From positions 1-58,540 of the forward strand of contig CAIRNX010000031.1 in NCBI GenBank assembly GCA_903880095.1: 58,540 nucleotides of DNA. The letters run 5' to 3'. Below the pieces are notes generated by a model. The model saw nothing but the letters and a program-made list of their open reading frames with translations. It was not told the origin of the DNA and searched no databases. Positions within the stretch are counted from its first letter, which is position 1. Each line of letters opens with the position of its first letter. This DNA is from an uncultured Micrococcales bacterium. GTDB taxonomy: Bacteria; Actinomycetota; Actinomycetes; Actinomycetales; Microbacteriaceae. The position numbers and the translations under genes are program-made. Shown here one piece after another: positions 34,979 to 44,700 of this stretch.

Positions 34979-36250
34979 TTGTCCGACGAAAAAGTAACGC
35001 TTAGCTATCCGGGCGGAACCGCAGAGTTCCCGATTCTTAGCGCGACCGATGGCTCACAGGCCGTCGATATTTCGAAGTTCCATGCCGCGACAGGCTTCAA
35101 CACCCTCGACCAAGGTTTCGTAAACACCGCTTCGACCAAGTCGGCAATCACTTTCATCGACGGCGACGCAGGAATCCTTCGCTACCGTGGCTACCCGATC
35201 GAGCAACTAGCAGCGAAGAGCAGCTTCTTGGAGGTTGCCTACCTACTCATCTATGGCAACCTGCCATCCGAGAACGAACTAGCAGCATTTGACGAGCGAA
35301 TTCGCCGCCACACGCTTATTCACGAAGACCTCAAAAACCTGTTTCACGCTATGCCGACCAACGCTCACCCGATGTCGGTGCTTTCTTCTGGCGTCTCGGC
35401 TCTCTCGACCTTCTACCAGGACTCGCTTGACCCACACGATGACGAGCAGGTCGAGCTTTCGACCATTCGCCTCCTTGCCAAGATGCCGGTTCTCGCGGCC
35501 TATTCGCACAAGAACGCACTCGGTCAGGCCCTGCTTTACCCAGACAACAAGCTCGGCTTTGTTGAGAACTTCTTGCGCCTAACCTTCGGCAACATGGCTG
35601 AGGAATACATCGCAAACCCGGTTGTAGTCAAAGCCCTAGACACCTTATTTATCTTGCATGCCGACCACGAGCAAAACTGTTCAACAGCTACCGTGCGCCT
35701 TGTTGGCTCGAGCCAAGCGAACCTTTTCGCTTCGATTTCGGCCGGTGTGAACGCACTATTTGGCCCGCTGCACGGCGGCGCAAACGAGGCTGTACTCGAA
35801 ATGCTTCAAGACATTCGTGACTCTGGTGAGTCGGTTCAGCGTTATGTTGAGCGAGTCAAGAACAAAGAAGACGGTATTCGCCTCATGGGCTTTGGTCACC
35901 GCGTCTACAAGTCGTTCGACCCTCGCGCCAAGATTGTCAAGGCAACCGCAGACAAGGTTCTTGCTGAGCTAGGCGTGAGCGATCCGCTTCTCGACATCGC
36001 AAAGGAACTCGAGGCTGCAGCGCTTGCAGACGAGTATTTCGTCGAGCGCAAGCTATACCCAAACGTCGACTTCTACACCGGTGTGATTTACAAGGCGATG
36101 GGATTCCCAACTCGCATGTTCACCGTGTTGTTCGCTCTCGGCCGCCTGCCTGGTTGGGTGGCGCACTGGCGCGAAATGAATCACGATGCAGCCACCAAGA
36201 TCGGCCGCCCGCAGCAGCTTTACATTGGTGAGCCTGAGCGCAGCCTCTAA
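34979..36250 (+). CDS. gltA: Citrate synthase (type II)
   Basis: This 423-residue citrate synthase condenses acetyl-CoA with oxaloacetate. The N-terminal small domain (SYPGGTAEFPILSATDGSQA) is typical of the type II enzyme. Catalytic elements are HADHEQN (His near residue 229), GPLHGGANEAV and MGFGHRVYKSFDPRA, with a late Asp in NVDFYTGVIYKAMG and the RxxGW region GWVAHWREM. Start is TTG 34979 with AGGAG upstream. Its stop overlaps that of the convergent rsmD by 4 bp. Confidence 0.97.
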   Translation: MSDEKVTLSYPGGTAEFPILSATDGSQAVDISKFHAATGFNTLDQGFVNTASTKSAITFIDGDAGILRYRGYPIEQLAAKSSFLEVAYLLIYGNLPSENELAAFDERIRRHTLIHEDLKNLFHAMPTNAHPMSVLSSGVSALSTFYQDSLDPHDDEQVELSTIRLLAKMPVLAAYSHKNALGQALLYPDNKLGFVENFLRLTFGNMAEEYIANPVVVKALDTLFILHADHEQNCSTATVRLVGSSQANLFASISAGVNALFGPLHGGANEAVLEMLQDIRDSGESVQRYVERVKNKEDGIRLMGFGHRVYKSFDPRAKIVKATADKVLAELGVSDPLLDIAKELEAAALADEYFVERKLYPNVDFYTGVIYKAMGFPTRMFTVLFALGRLPGWVAHWREMNHDAATKIGRPQQLYIGEPERSL

Positions 36251-36819
36251 ATAGCGTTTAGCCAATAGACAACGGTGTCGCCGTAGTCTTTGGTGTCTTC
36301 AACTTCAAAACCTGCTGGCCAAATCGGTGCGTCGGTTCTACTTGAGCGCTCAACCACCACCACGGCTTCTTTCGTGAGCTTCAGTGCGGTCAGGTTATCG
36401 ACGACCTCATCGTTTGTGATTTCGTATGGCGGGTCAATAAACACCAGGTTGAACTCTTCGGTGTTGGTTGCCAAGAATGATGAAACCGACTTGTTGATCA
36501 CCTTGGTTTCGGCTTCGGCGTCCTCTTTTTCGAGAGATTTCTGAACGAGTCTCGAGTTCGCAACGCAAACCGCTGCCGCTTTTCCGTCGCGCTCAACCAT
36601 CCAAGCCACGGCTGCGCCACGACTGATTGCCTCGAGGGCCAAGCCTCCGGTGCCGGCGTACAGATCGAGCACAAGCGCCCCGTCGACAAGGTCGCGAGCG
36701 TCTAGGCGCGAAAAAATGCTTTCGCGAATGCGGTCGCTGGTTGGGCGCGTAGCCTTGGCTGGCGAGTTTAGCTTTATTGAGCCGGCTAGGCCACCGATGA
36801 TTCGAGTCATGCTTAGCAT
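36247..36819 (-). CDS. rsmD: 16S rRNA (guanine966-N2)-methyltransferase RsmD
   Basis: This is a 190-residue SAM-dependent methyltransferase. Family landmarks are MTRIIGGLAG at the N-terminus, RPTSDRIRESIFSRL, the SAM motif LDLYAGTGGLALEAISRGA and the catalytic DPPYE. It methylates G966 of 16S rRNA. The start may be 36819 or the ATG at 36810 (MTRIIGG, three codons later, matching the family better). Neither has a Shine-Dalgarno sequence. The divergent recG starts at 36826, so the two start codons are only 6-15 bp apart. Confidence 0.92.
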   Translation of the reverse strand: MLSMTRIIGGLAGSIKLNSPAKATRPTSDRIRESIFSRLDARDLVDGALVLDLYAGTGGLALEAISRGAAVAWMVERDGKAAAVCVANSRLVQKSLEKEDAEAETKVINKSVSSFLATNTEEFNLVFIDPPYEITNDEVVDNLTALKLTKEAVVVVERSSRTDAPIWPAGFEVEDTKDYGDTVVYWLNAI

Positions 36820-36825
36820 TGAACC

Positions 36826-38946
36826 ATGCTTTTGCCGCTCACACCGTTAGACCGCGTTCTGGGTGACCGCACGGCGAAATCTTTTGCGAAGAACCTTGGT
36901 CTAAAAACCATTTCGGATCTTTTGCTTCATTTTCCGCGCCGATACGCCTCTCGTGGCGAACTCACGAAGATCTCAGAGCTCCCGGTTGGTGAAGCGGTGA
37001 GCGTTGTTGCCGAAATCTTGGACGTCCGTGAGCGCCGAATGACCGGTCGCAAGGGCAGCATTCTCGAGGTTCGAATCACCGACGGCAATGGCACAATGTC
37101 GCTCACATTCTTCAATCAAGCTTGGCGGCAGAAGGATTTGGTGCCGGGTTCGAGAGGTTTGTTCGCTGGCAAGACCGGCATCTACCAAGGCAAGATTCAG
37201 CTGGCACACCCCGACTACGAGCTGTTCCCAGAAGACATCAGTGGTGATGCTGCCAAGGCTTGGGCAGACCTACCGATTCCGATTTACCCGGCTAGTTCTT
37301 CGGCAACCACCTGGGCAATTGCCAGGGCTATTGGTGTGATTCTCGACACGCTAGAAACCTTGCCAGAAGACGAACCACTAGAAGCCGGGCTCCTAACCGT
37401 TGATCAGGCTTTCAGGTGGATTCACCAACCGGCAAACCACGACCAGTGGCGCGCCGCACGTGACACGTTGAAGTTTCACGAAGCATTCGAACTTCAGGCA
37501 ACCTTGGTGAAACGCAAACTAGAGAACGCCCACACCACAACGACAGCGCGCGTGCCTTCGTCAGGCGGTTTGCTCGAGCGCTTCGATGCGAATCTGCCGT
37601 TCACCCTGACTGGTGGTCAGGTTGAGGTTGGTAATCAGCTGCTCTCCGACTTGGCAAACACCCACCCGATGAACCGACTGCTTCAGGGAGAGGTCGGTTC
37701 GGGTAAAACCCTCGTCGCCTTGCGGGCAATGCTGGCCGTTGCCGACAGTGGGGGCCAGGCGGCGCTGATTGCACCAACCGAAGTTTTGGCATCGCAGCAC
37801 ATTGCCTCGATGCAAAAAACGTTGGGGGAGGAGCTCGCCAAAGAGGTCGGGCTAACTCTACTTACTGGTCAGCAAAACACTGCCGACCGAAAACAGGCTC
37901 TACTCAAGATTGTCTCTGGCAAAGCGCGCCTTGTCGTTGGCACGCATGCCCTGATCGCCGAGAAGGTTTCATTTCTCGACCTTGCTCTTGTTGTGGTTGA
38001 CGAACAGCATCGCTTCGGCGTTGAGCAACGCGAGGCCTTGCGACTCAAGGGCGTCACGCCACCACACGTATTGACCATGACGGCGACCCCGATACCCCGC
38101 ACACTCGCCGTCACCGTCTTTGGTGATTTGGATGTGTCCACGCTCACTGAATTACCAGCTGGACGTAAAGAGATCACTACGCACGTTGTTCAACTCGAGC
38201 AACCCGCGCTCGTGGCCAGGGTTTGGCAGCGCATCGCCGAAGAGGTGAAAGCTGGGCGTCAGGCGTTCGTTGTTTGCCCGCGCATCGACGAAACCGACAC
38301 ACCTGAAGACATTGAGCCAGACGAAGCTAAGAAGCCGCTGGCTGCGGCAGTTGCCGTCGCCGAATCCTTGAGGCAAAACCCTGCGCTTGCAGAAGTTCGC
38401 ATCGGCTTGCTCCACGGTCGAATGAGTTCAGAAGAAAAAGCCGAAGTGATGGCGCGTTTCAGCGACAAAGAAATCGACGTTTTGGTTTCAACTACCGTAA
38501 TCGAGGTTGGTGTAGACGTACCAAACGCCAGCGTAATGGTGGTTTTGGATGCCGAGCGTTTTGGTGTTTCGCAACTGCACCAGCTGCGTGGCCGTGTTGG
38601 TCGTGGCGGCCTGCCGGGCCTTTGCCTTCTACTAACCTCTGCCGAAGAGGGAACCGTCGCGCTAGAGCGTGTTCAGGCAGTCGCATCAACCATCGATGGT
38701 TTCAAGTTGAGTGAGATTGACCTTGAACTGCGCCGTGAAGGCGATGTTCTTGGAGCAACGCAATCCGGCGGCCGATCATCGCTTCGGCTACTGCGTGTCA
38801 TTCAAGATGCAGACCTGATTCAGCATGCGAGGACTCTCGCCGAAAACCTGCTCGCCGAAGACCCCGCACTCGAAAAGCACAAGGTGCTTGCCGAATCTCT
38901 TGAACGCATCGATCAGGCTGCGGGGGTCAACCTCGCCAAGGGGTAG
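36826..38946 (+). CDS. recG: ATP-dependent DNA helicase RecG
   Basis: This 706-residue helicase remodels stalled replication forks and branched DNA. The N-terminal wedge/OB domain includes LLLHFPRRYASRGELT and GRKGSILEVRITDGNG. The helicase core has motif I GEVGSGKTLVALRA, a DEQH box (VVVDEQHRFG), TATPIPRTLA and the C-terminal motif LHQLRGRVGRG, then the RecG TRG region GFKLSEIDLELRREGDVLG. ATG 36826 is the first usable start and lacks an SD. coaD follows after 22 bp. Confidence 0.97.
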   Translation: MLLPLTPLDRVLGDRTAKSFAKNLGLKTISDLLLHFPRRYASRGELTKISELPVGEAVSVVAEILDVRERRMTGRKGSILEVRITDGNGTMSLTFFNQAWRQKDLVPGSRGLFAGKTGIYQGKIQLAHPDYELFPEDISGDAAKAWADLPIPIYPASSSATTWAIARAIGVILDTLETLPEDEPLEAGLLTVDQAFRWIHQPANHDQWRAARDTLKFHEAFELQATLVKRKLENAHTTTTARVPSSGGLLERFDANLPFTLTGGQVEVGNQLLSDLANTHPMNRLLQGEVGSGKTLVALRAMLAVADSGGQAALIAPTEVLASQHIASMQKTLGEELAKEVGLTLLTGQQNTADRKQALLKIVSGKARLVVGTHALIAEKVSFLDLALVVVDEQHRFGVEQREALRLKGVTPPHVLTMTATPIPRTLAVTVFGDLDVSTLTELPAGRKEITTHVVQLEQPALVARVWQRIAEEVKAGRQAFVVCPRIDETDTPEDIEPDEAKKPLAAAVAVAESLRQNPALAEVRIGLLHGRMSSEEKAEVMARFSDKEIDVLVSTTVIEVGVDVPNASVMVVLDAERFGVSQLHQLRGRVGRGGLPGLCLLLTSAEEGTVALERVQAVASTIDGFKLSEIDLELRREGDVLGATQSGGRSSLRLLRVIQDADLIQHARTLAENLLAEDPALEKHKVLAESLERIDQAAGVNLAKG

Positions 38947-38968
38947 TTTGCTCGGGTAACCTAGAAAC

Positions 38969-39451
38969 ATGTCAAAGCTTGCCGTCTACCCGGGGTCGTT
39001 CGATCCGTTCACTCTCGGGCACCTAGATGTCGCCAAGCGCACTCTAAGCCTCTTTGATCGCCTTGAAGTGTTAGTGGTGCACAACCCAACGAAAACCCCT
39101 AGTTTCTCTCCAGAACAGCGCGTTGAGCAGATTCGCATGGCGCTCGCCGATGCCGGGCTTCAAAACGTGACCGTGAGCAGCCTAAGTTCTGGCCTGTTGG
39201 CGAACCACTGCACTCAATTGGGGGCAACTGCCATCGTCAAGGGAGTGCGTAACGACAGCGACCTGCAGGTCGAATTGCCGCAGGCTCGAGTAAACCGCGA
39301 CCAAAGTGGAATCGAGACCGTTTTTCTTCCAGGCGACCCAGCGCTCAGCCACATCTCAAGTTCGCTTGTCCGCCAGGTTGCCGATCTTGGCGGCGAAATC
39401 AGCAAGTACGTGCCTAGCAGTGTTTTGGCGGCATACAAGGCAAAGGAGTAG
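38969..39451 (+). CDS. coaD: Phosphopantetheine adenylyltransferase
   Basis: This 160-residue CoA biosynthesis enzyme adenylates 4'-phosphopantetheine. The nucleotidyltransferase motif is PGSFDPFTLGHLDV (T-x-G-H near residues 15-18), followed by VVHNPTKTPSFSPEQR, VKGVRNDSDLQVE and the terminal HISSSLVRQVADLGG (ISSS-x-x-R motif). The usual bacterial length is about 160. It is the first gene of a run (coaD-DUF177-rpmF-rnc-mutM-smc-ftsY-ffh) with short gaps. Confidence 0.97.
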   Translation: MSKLAVYPGSFDPFTLGHLDVAKRTLSLFDRLEVLVVHNPTKTPSFSPEQRVEQIRMALADAGLQNVTVSSLSSGLLANHCTQLGATAIVKGVRNDSDLQVELPQARVNRDQSGIETVFLPGDPALSHISSSLVRQVADLGGEISKYVPSSVLAAYKAKE

Positions 39452-39456
39452 GCCGA

Positions 39457-39960
39457 ATGAGTGCCTTCGAAATCTCTGTTCGTGACCTCATGCACAAACC
39501 TGGTGAAATGCGTCGGGTTGAATTCGAGGTAGACCTACCAGAAGCCCTCAGCAACGCGATTGTTGCCGTGCCAGCTGGCACTCACTTCGAACTCGAACTG
39601 CGAATCGAATCGGTTCACGAGGGCATTTTGGCCACCGGCGGAGGCGACACTTTTGCGATTGGGGAGTGCAGTCGTTGCCTCGACCCGATCGAAGTCGACG
39701 TCAAGGTGGATTTTGTTGAACTTTTCGCCTATTCTTTAACCAACGAGGATGACTTTGTCGTTGAAGACGAGAAAATCGATTTAGAACAAGTCATTCGAGA
39801 TGAGGTTGTTCCGAATCTTCCCTCCCAGCCACTTTGCAAAGAAGACTGTCTAGGTCTTTGTGTTGAGTGCGGCGAGAAGCTGAGTGACAACCCAGATCAT
39901 GAGCACGAAGGCCCGGTTGACCCGCGCTGGAAGGCTCTAGAAAACTTTGAGAAAGAGTAG
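39457..39960 (+). CDS. DUF177 (YceD) family protein
   Basis: This 167-residue protein lies directly upstream of rpmF, as is nearly universal for DUF177. It includes [16 protein letters not shown] (first Cys pair) and [19 protein letters not shown] (second Cys cluster), followed by [18 protein letters not shown], the standard C-terminal motif. The cysteines probably bind metal. The plant and E. coli homologues are linked to 23S rRNA accumulation. It ends two bases before rpmF and is likely co-translated with it. Confidence 0.93.
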   Translation: MSAFEISVRDLMHKPGEMRRVEFEVDLPEALSNAIVAVPAGTHFELELRIESVHEGILATGGGDTFAIGECSRCLDPIEVDVKVDFVELFAYSLTNEDDFVVEDEKIDLEQVIRDEVVPNLPSQPLCKEDCLGLCVECGEKLSDNPDHEHEGPVDPRWKALENFEKE

Positions 39961-39962
39961 AA

Positions 39963-40166
39963 ATGCCAGTACCTAAGAGACGCCTCTCCCGCAGCCGCAC
40001 TCACTCGCGCCGCTCGCAGTGGAAGGCCGCCGAGGTTACCCTAGTCAAGACCGTCGTGAACGGTAAGACCGTCTACAGCATGCCGCACCGCGCCAAGGTA
40101 GTTGAGGACTCGAACGGCAACGCTCAGTTCCTTGAGTACAAGGGCCGCAAGGTCGCAGACGCCTAA
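39963..40166 (+). CDS. rpmF: 50S ribosomal protein L32
   Basis: This is a 67-residue L32. The N-terminus [20 protein letters not shown] is characteristic. The zinc-binding cysteines found in many L32 proteins are missing, as in the actinobacterial C-minus form. It follows DUF177 by two bases and precedes rnc by 15 bp. Confidence 0.97.
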   Translation: MPVPKRRLSRSRTHSRRSQWKAAEVTLVKTVVNGKTVYSMPHRAKVVEDSNGNAQFLEYKGRKVADA

Positions 40167-40181
40167 GTCTTCGGTCAATCC

Positions 40182-40841
40182 TTGAACCTGGATGACCTAG
40201 ACCGTCGACTCGGTGTATCCATCGATCGCGGGCTACTAAGCCAGGCTCTTACCCACAGCTCTTTCTCTTACGAGAACGACAACCAGCCCAATGGCGAACG
40301 TCTAGAGTTTCTAGGCGATTCGGTGTTGGGCTTTGTTGTTACCGCTCACCTTTTCGCGGCAAACCCAGAACGCGACGAAGCAGAACTCACGCGCATGCGC
40401 CTAGGTGTTGTTTCGACCGAGGCACTCGATTCGATTGCCCGTGAGCTCGAGCTCGAAAAGTTTTTGCGGCTCGGCCGCGGTCAGCAGATTCCTGCCGGCA
40501 AGTCCAAGGTTTTGGCCGACGCAGTCGAAGCAATTATTGGAGCAGCATTCGTTGACCAAGGAATCGACGCTGCCACAGCGATTATCGGCGCACTGATTCT
40601 GCCGCTCCTGAACACCGAGACAGACCTCGCCCTAAACGACGCAAAATCACTGCTGCACGCGAAGGTATCGGCCAAGCGTTTGCCTGAACCGATTTATGAC
40701 ACCACCTTTGATGGGCCGACCAATGACCGAACATTTTTTTCAACGGTTACTGTCGGAGACAAAAGCGCCACCGGCACGGCCCGTTCGCGCAAAGAGGCAG
40801 AGAAGCTAGCTGCCGCCGAACTGCTAGCGCAACTGGGCTAA
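40182..40841 (+). CDS. rnc: Ribonuclease III
   Basis: This 219-residue double-strand-specific RNase processes rRNA and mRNA. The catalytic signature is ERLEFLGDSVLGFVV near residues 40-54, with the second metal-binding acidic group in DAVEAIIGAAF. The C-terminal 65 residues form the dsRNA-binding domain (DAKSLLHAKVSAK, ending RSRKEAEKLAAAELL). Start is TTG 40182. The stop overlaps the mutM ATG (TAATG), indicating coupled translation. Confidence 0.96.
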   Translation: MNLDDLDRRLGVSIDRGLLSQALTHSSFSYENDNQPNGERLEFLGDSVLGFVVTAHLFAANPERDEAELTRMRLGVVSTEALDSIARELELEKFLRLGRGQQIPAGKSKVLADAVEAIIGAAFVDQGIDAATAIIGALILPLLNTETDLALNDAKSLLHAKVSAKRLPEPIYDTTFDGPTNDRTFFSTVTVGDKSATGTARSRKEAEKLAAAELLAQLG

Positions 40842-41737
40842 TGCCCGAGTTACCAGAAGTCGAGACGGTTCGCGCCGGTCTCGCCGCCTCGGTGACAGGC
40901 GCAAAGGTGACCAAGGTCATCGTCCATGACGCGCGTTCACTAAAACGCCACCAAGGGTCACCAGCAAACTTTGTCGAAACCCTAACCGGGCAAACAATCG
41001 ACTCGGTGGTTCGCCGAGGCAAGTTTTTGTGGCTTCCGCTGGCGGGATCCGACCTGTGCCTAATCGGCCACCTCGGCATGAGCGGCCAAATGTTGCTTCG
41101 CACTCCAGGTTTTGAGGCAGACAAACTCAATCGAGTCACCATCGAACTCGACACCAAAGACGGGCCACTCGAGTTCCGGTTCGTCGATCAAAGAATATTT
41201 GGCTCCTTAGCCCTTGACCCGTTAGTTGCCACCGCCGACGGGGGAGCGGGCGGCTTTGGTTCGACCATCACACTGATTCCAACCCAGGTAGCGCACATCG
41301 CACGCGACCCGCTCGACCCGCAATTCGATCAAGCGCGCGTCCTAGCAATTTTCAAAAAGAAAAACTCCGGCATCAAGCGAGTGCTCCTTGATCAGGGTGT
41401 GCTTAGCGGAATCGGCAACATCTATGCCGACGAGGCTCTTTGGCGCGCCAAACTGCACTACGACAAACCGGCAGCCGAAATTTCGACGGCGAAAGCCAAA
41501 GAGCTTCTGCAACACGTGCGAGAGATTCTGGCCAAAGCGGTTGAGGCCGGTGGTACATCGTTCGACGAGCAATACAAGAACGTAAACGGAGAGTCTGGTT
41601 ACTTCGAGGTTTCGCTCAATGCCTATGGCATGACGGGTCGGCCTTGCAACCGATGCGGCACCCCAATCAAGCGCGAGAACTGGATGAACCGTGGCTCGCA
41701 CTTCTGCCCCAAGTGTCAGAAGAGCACCGCTAAATAA
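40841..41737 (+). CDS. mutM: Formamidopyrimidine-DNA glycosylase (Fpg)
   Basis: This 298-residue base-excision repair enzyme removes 8-oxoguanine. The catalytic N-terminus is PELPEVETVRAGL with Pro2 and Glu3. The central part has the family's helix-two-turn-helix (SGIGNIYADEALW). The C-terminal zinc finger is CNRCGTPIKR...CPKC. It lies in the rnc-mutM-smc order usual in Actinobacteria. The ATG overlaps the rnc stop. Confidence 0.96.
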   Translation: MPELPEVETVRAGLAASVTGAKVTKVIVHDARSLKRHQGSPANFVETLTGQTIDSVVRRGKFLWLPLAGSDLCLIGHLGMSGQMLLRTPGFEADKLNRVTIELDTKDGPLEFRFVDQRIFGSLALDPLVATADGGAGGFGSTITLIPTQVAHIARDPLDPQFDQARVLAIFKKKNSGIKRVLLDQGVLSGIGNIYADEALWRAKLHYDKPAAEISTAKAKELLQHVREILAKAVEAGGTSFDEQYKNVNGESGYFEVSLNAYGMTGRPCNRCGTPIKRENWMNRGSHFCPKCQKSTAK

Positions 41738-41782
41738 GGTATTTTTGCTTGAGACTTAAAACCATTTTCAGGACGTGACGAT

Positions 41783-44700
41783 TTGTATCTAAAGAGCCTT
41801 ACCCTCAAGGGCTTCAAGTCGTTCGCCCAGCCCACCACTTTTCACTTCGAACCGGGTGTAACCGCGGTCGTTGGCCCAAACGGTTCTGGCAAGTCAAACG
41901 TCGTAGACGCCCTCGCCTGGGTAATGGGTGAGCAGGGAGCAAAGACTCTTCGCGGCGGCAAGATGGAAGACGTAATCTTCGCTGGAACCTCGACAAAGGG
42001 CCCGCTCGGACGTGCCGAGGTACTGCTCACCATCGATAACACCGACGGTGCACTGCCGATCGACTACACCGAGGTGACGATCTCTAGAACGCTGTTTAGG
42101 AACGGCGGCAGCGAATACGCGATCAATGGCGAACCTTGCCGTTTGCTAGACGTTCAAGAACTCCTAAGTGACTCAGGTCTCGGCCGAGAGATGCACGTAA
42201 TCGTCGGGCAAGGGCAGCTCGACAACGTTTTGAAGGCCACGCCTGAAGAGCGCCGTGGTTTCATCGAAGAAGCTGCCGGAATTCTCAAGCACCGTCGCCG
42301 CAAAGAGAAGACTCAGCGCAAGCTCGAGGCAATGCAGGCAAACTTGACTCGACTAAACGACCTTGCCGGTGAGGTTCGTCGCCAACTCAAGCCACTCGGC
42401 CAGCAGGCTGAGGTTGCCAGGGAGGCCCAAGGCATTGCGTCGACCGTTCGCGATGCGAAGGCCCGCATTCTTGCCGACGATATCGCAGGGCTGCACAGTG
42501 CTCTCGAAGAAACGGCTAAGAGCGAAGCCGATCGTCGGGCCGAACGAAACATCTTGCAGGAGCTCCTAAGCGAAAACACCGCACGCCTGCAGACCCTCGA
42601 GGCTGCGCAGGTTTCTGGCGAACTCGACGCCGCCAAGTCTTTGGCATTCGAGTTCGACTCTGTTTCTGAGCGCCTACGATCACTCCTTTCGATGGCAAAC
42701 CAGCGAGTTGCACTTCTTGCCTCAAAAGCCGAGGCAAATGGCGCTTCGATTGATCCTGCGCAGATTGATGCCGATGCCGATGCAGCAGAGGCCAGCGCAA
42801 TTGATCTTGCCGCAGCCGTAGACACCTTGCAGAAAGCTCTCGAAGAGGCAGAGGCTGGCCGAAATGCCGCCCGTGACGTGCTTGAGACCTTCGACAACCA
42901 ACTTGCCGAACAGAGCGCCCTGATCTCACAGTTCGACCTTGAGAAGTCGCGCCTCGCTAACGATGCCGCCGTGGCCGAATCTAAGCTCGGCAGCCTGCGC
43001 GAAGAAGTTGTGCGCCACCAGCAGGCGCTTGCCGAAGCTCGTGAACGCCTTGAACAGCGCAAGGCCGAGTATGCAGACCTTGAAGCGAACCTGCAGGCCG
43101 ACGGCGGTAAGAGTGATTCAACACTTGAGACTCGATACGAAGCAGCCCAAAAAGCTGTAAGCAGTGCATCGGCTGAAATCGAAAGACTTCGCGACGAGAT
43201 TCACGAGGCGGAGCGTGAGCGTGACTCACTTTCGGCTAAGCGTTCGGCCCTAAACCTCACACTCGAGCAAAAAGACGGTGCCAGCGCACTTACCGCTGCT
43301 GGTTTGCGCGGCATTCGCGGTCTAGTCGCCAGCCACATGAAGATCGCTGAGGGTTACGAAGCCGCAATCGCTGCAGCTCTTGGCCCGTTGGCTGATGCGC
43401 TTGTTGCCGAGACTCGCGACCAAGGTTTGTCTGCCATTGAGCACCTGAAGTCTTCAGACGGTGGACGTGTTGAGCTGATCATCGCCGATGTCGACGCCAA
43501 GACCAAGACCGAAAACATTAAGGTCGAAGGCGCAAAGGCTGCGACCGAGGTTGTCGAAGCGCCAGCCGGAATTCTTGCGCTACTAAAAGACGTTGTAATC
43601 GTCGATGACATCGCCACAGCAAAAAAGATTTTCGCCACTGGCATCACGGTTATTACTCGCGACGGCGACGTGATCACCGAAAGCGTGATTCGAGGCGGCA
43701 GTCAGTCGAAGCCGTCGAAGGTTCAGCTAGTTGCAGAGCGCGACTCAGCCGAAAAGCGTCTTGCCAAGGTCAACGGAGCAATCGAATCATCTCGAGCCGC
43801 TCTTGCTCAGGCTAGAGCAACCGAAGAAGCCGCGAAGCAGTCGGCAAAAGAGGCTCTCGCCGCACTAAACGAGCACGACGCGGCGCTCGCATCGAACGCC
43901 GAAAAGCTTGGTCGTCTGCGTGTCTCGGTCGAGGCTTCATCGGGTGAGGTTGATCGTCTTGCCCAGGTGGCTGAAAATGCAACGGCAGGCATCGCCGAGG
44001 CCGAAGCATTACTGCAGCGAGCAATTGCCGCCCACGACGAGTTTGCTGCTCAGGAACGCCCGGCCGTTGACTCTTCAAACCGTCAAACGCTTCAAGACAA
44101 CCTCGAGCAGGAGCGCCAGCGCGAGCTTGAGGTTCGAGTCGACCTAGGTGCCGCAGTAGAGCGACTTCGCGTCGAAAAAGAACGTGCAACAACTCTTCGT
44201 TCGCAGGTGGCCGAGGCCAAAGCCTCAATCGAGCGTGCCAAGGCCGCCGCAGAGGCTCAGGCTAAGCAGCTTGACTCGGCCGAGCGGGTGCTTGAAGTTC
44301 TACCAACTGTCATGGCTGCGGTTGCAGATTCGTCAACTCAGGCCAAGGTTCGCCTGCACGAGCTTGAATCTGAGCGCTCTGGTCAGCTTGGCGAATTGGT
44401 GAGACTTCGCGGCGAGACCGCAGAGATTCAGATGAAGCTCGCGAGCCTCACTCAGAGCGTTCACGACATCGAGATGGCAAACCATGAGAAGCGCCTCACG
44501 CTTGCCAACTTGGTTGCTAGAGCAAACGATGAACTCGGCCTCGACCAGCAGGTTCTGCTTGCCGAATATGGCCCTGATCAGCTGATTGACGGTGCAAAGG
44601 TTTACGACCGCGACGAACAGGTTCGTCGACTCAAAGACGCCGAGCGCCTACTCGAACGCCTTGGTCGCGTGAACCCTCTAGCCCTCGAAGAGTTCGCCGC

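Noticed and set aside
42313-43062. A long leftward frame rich in Ser/Arg/Ala opposite smc
   Set aside because: It mirrors the biased Ala/Glu/Arg coiled-coil codons of smc and has no recognisable family, signal or SD.
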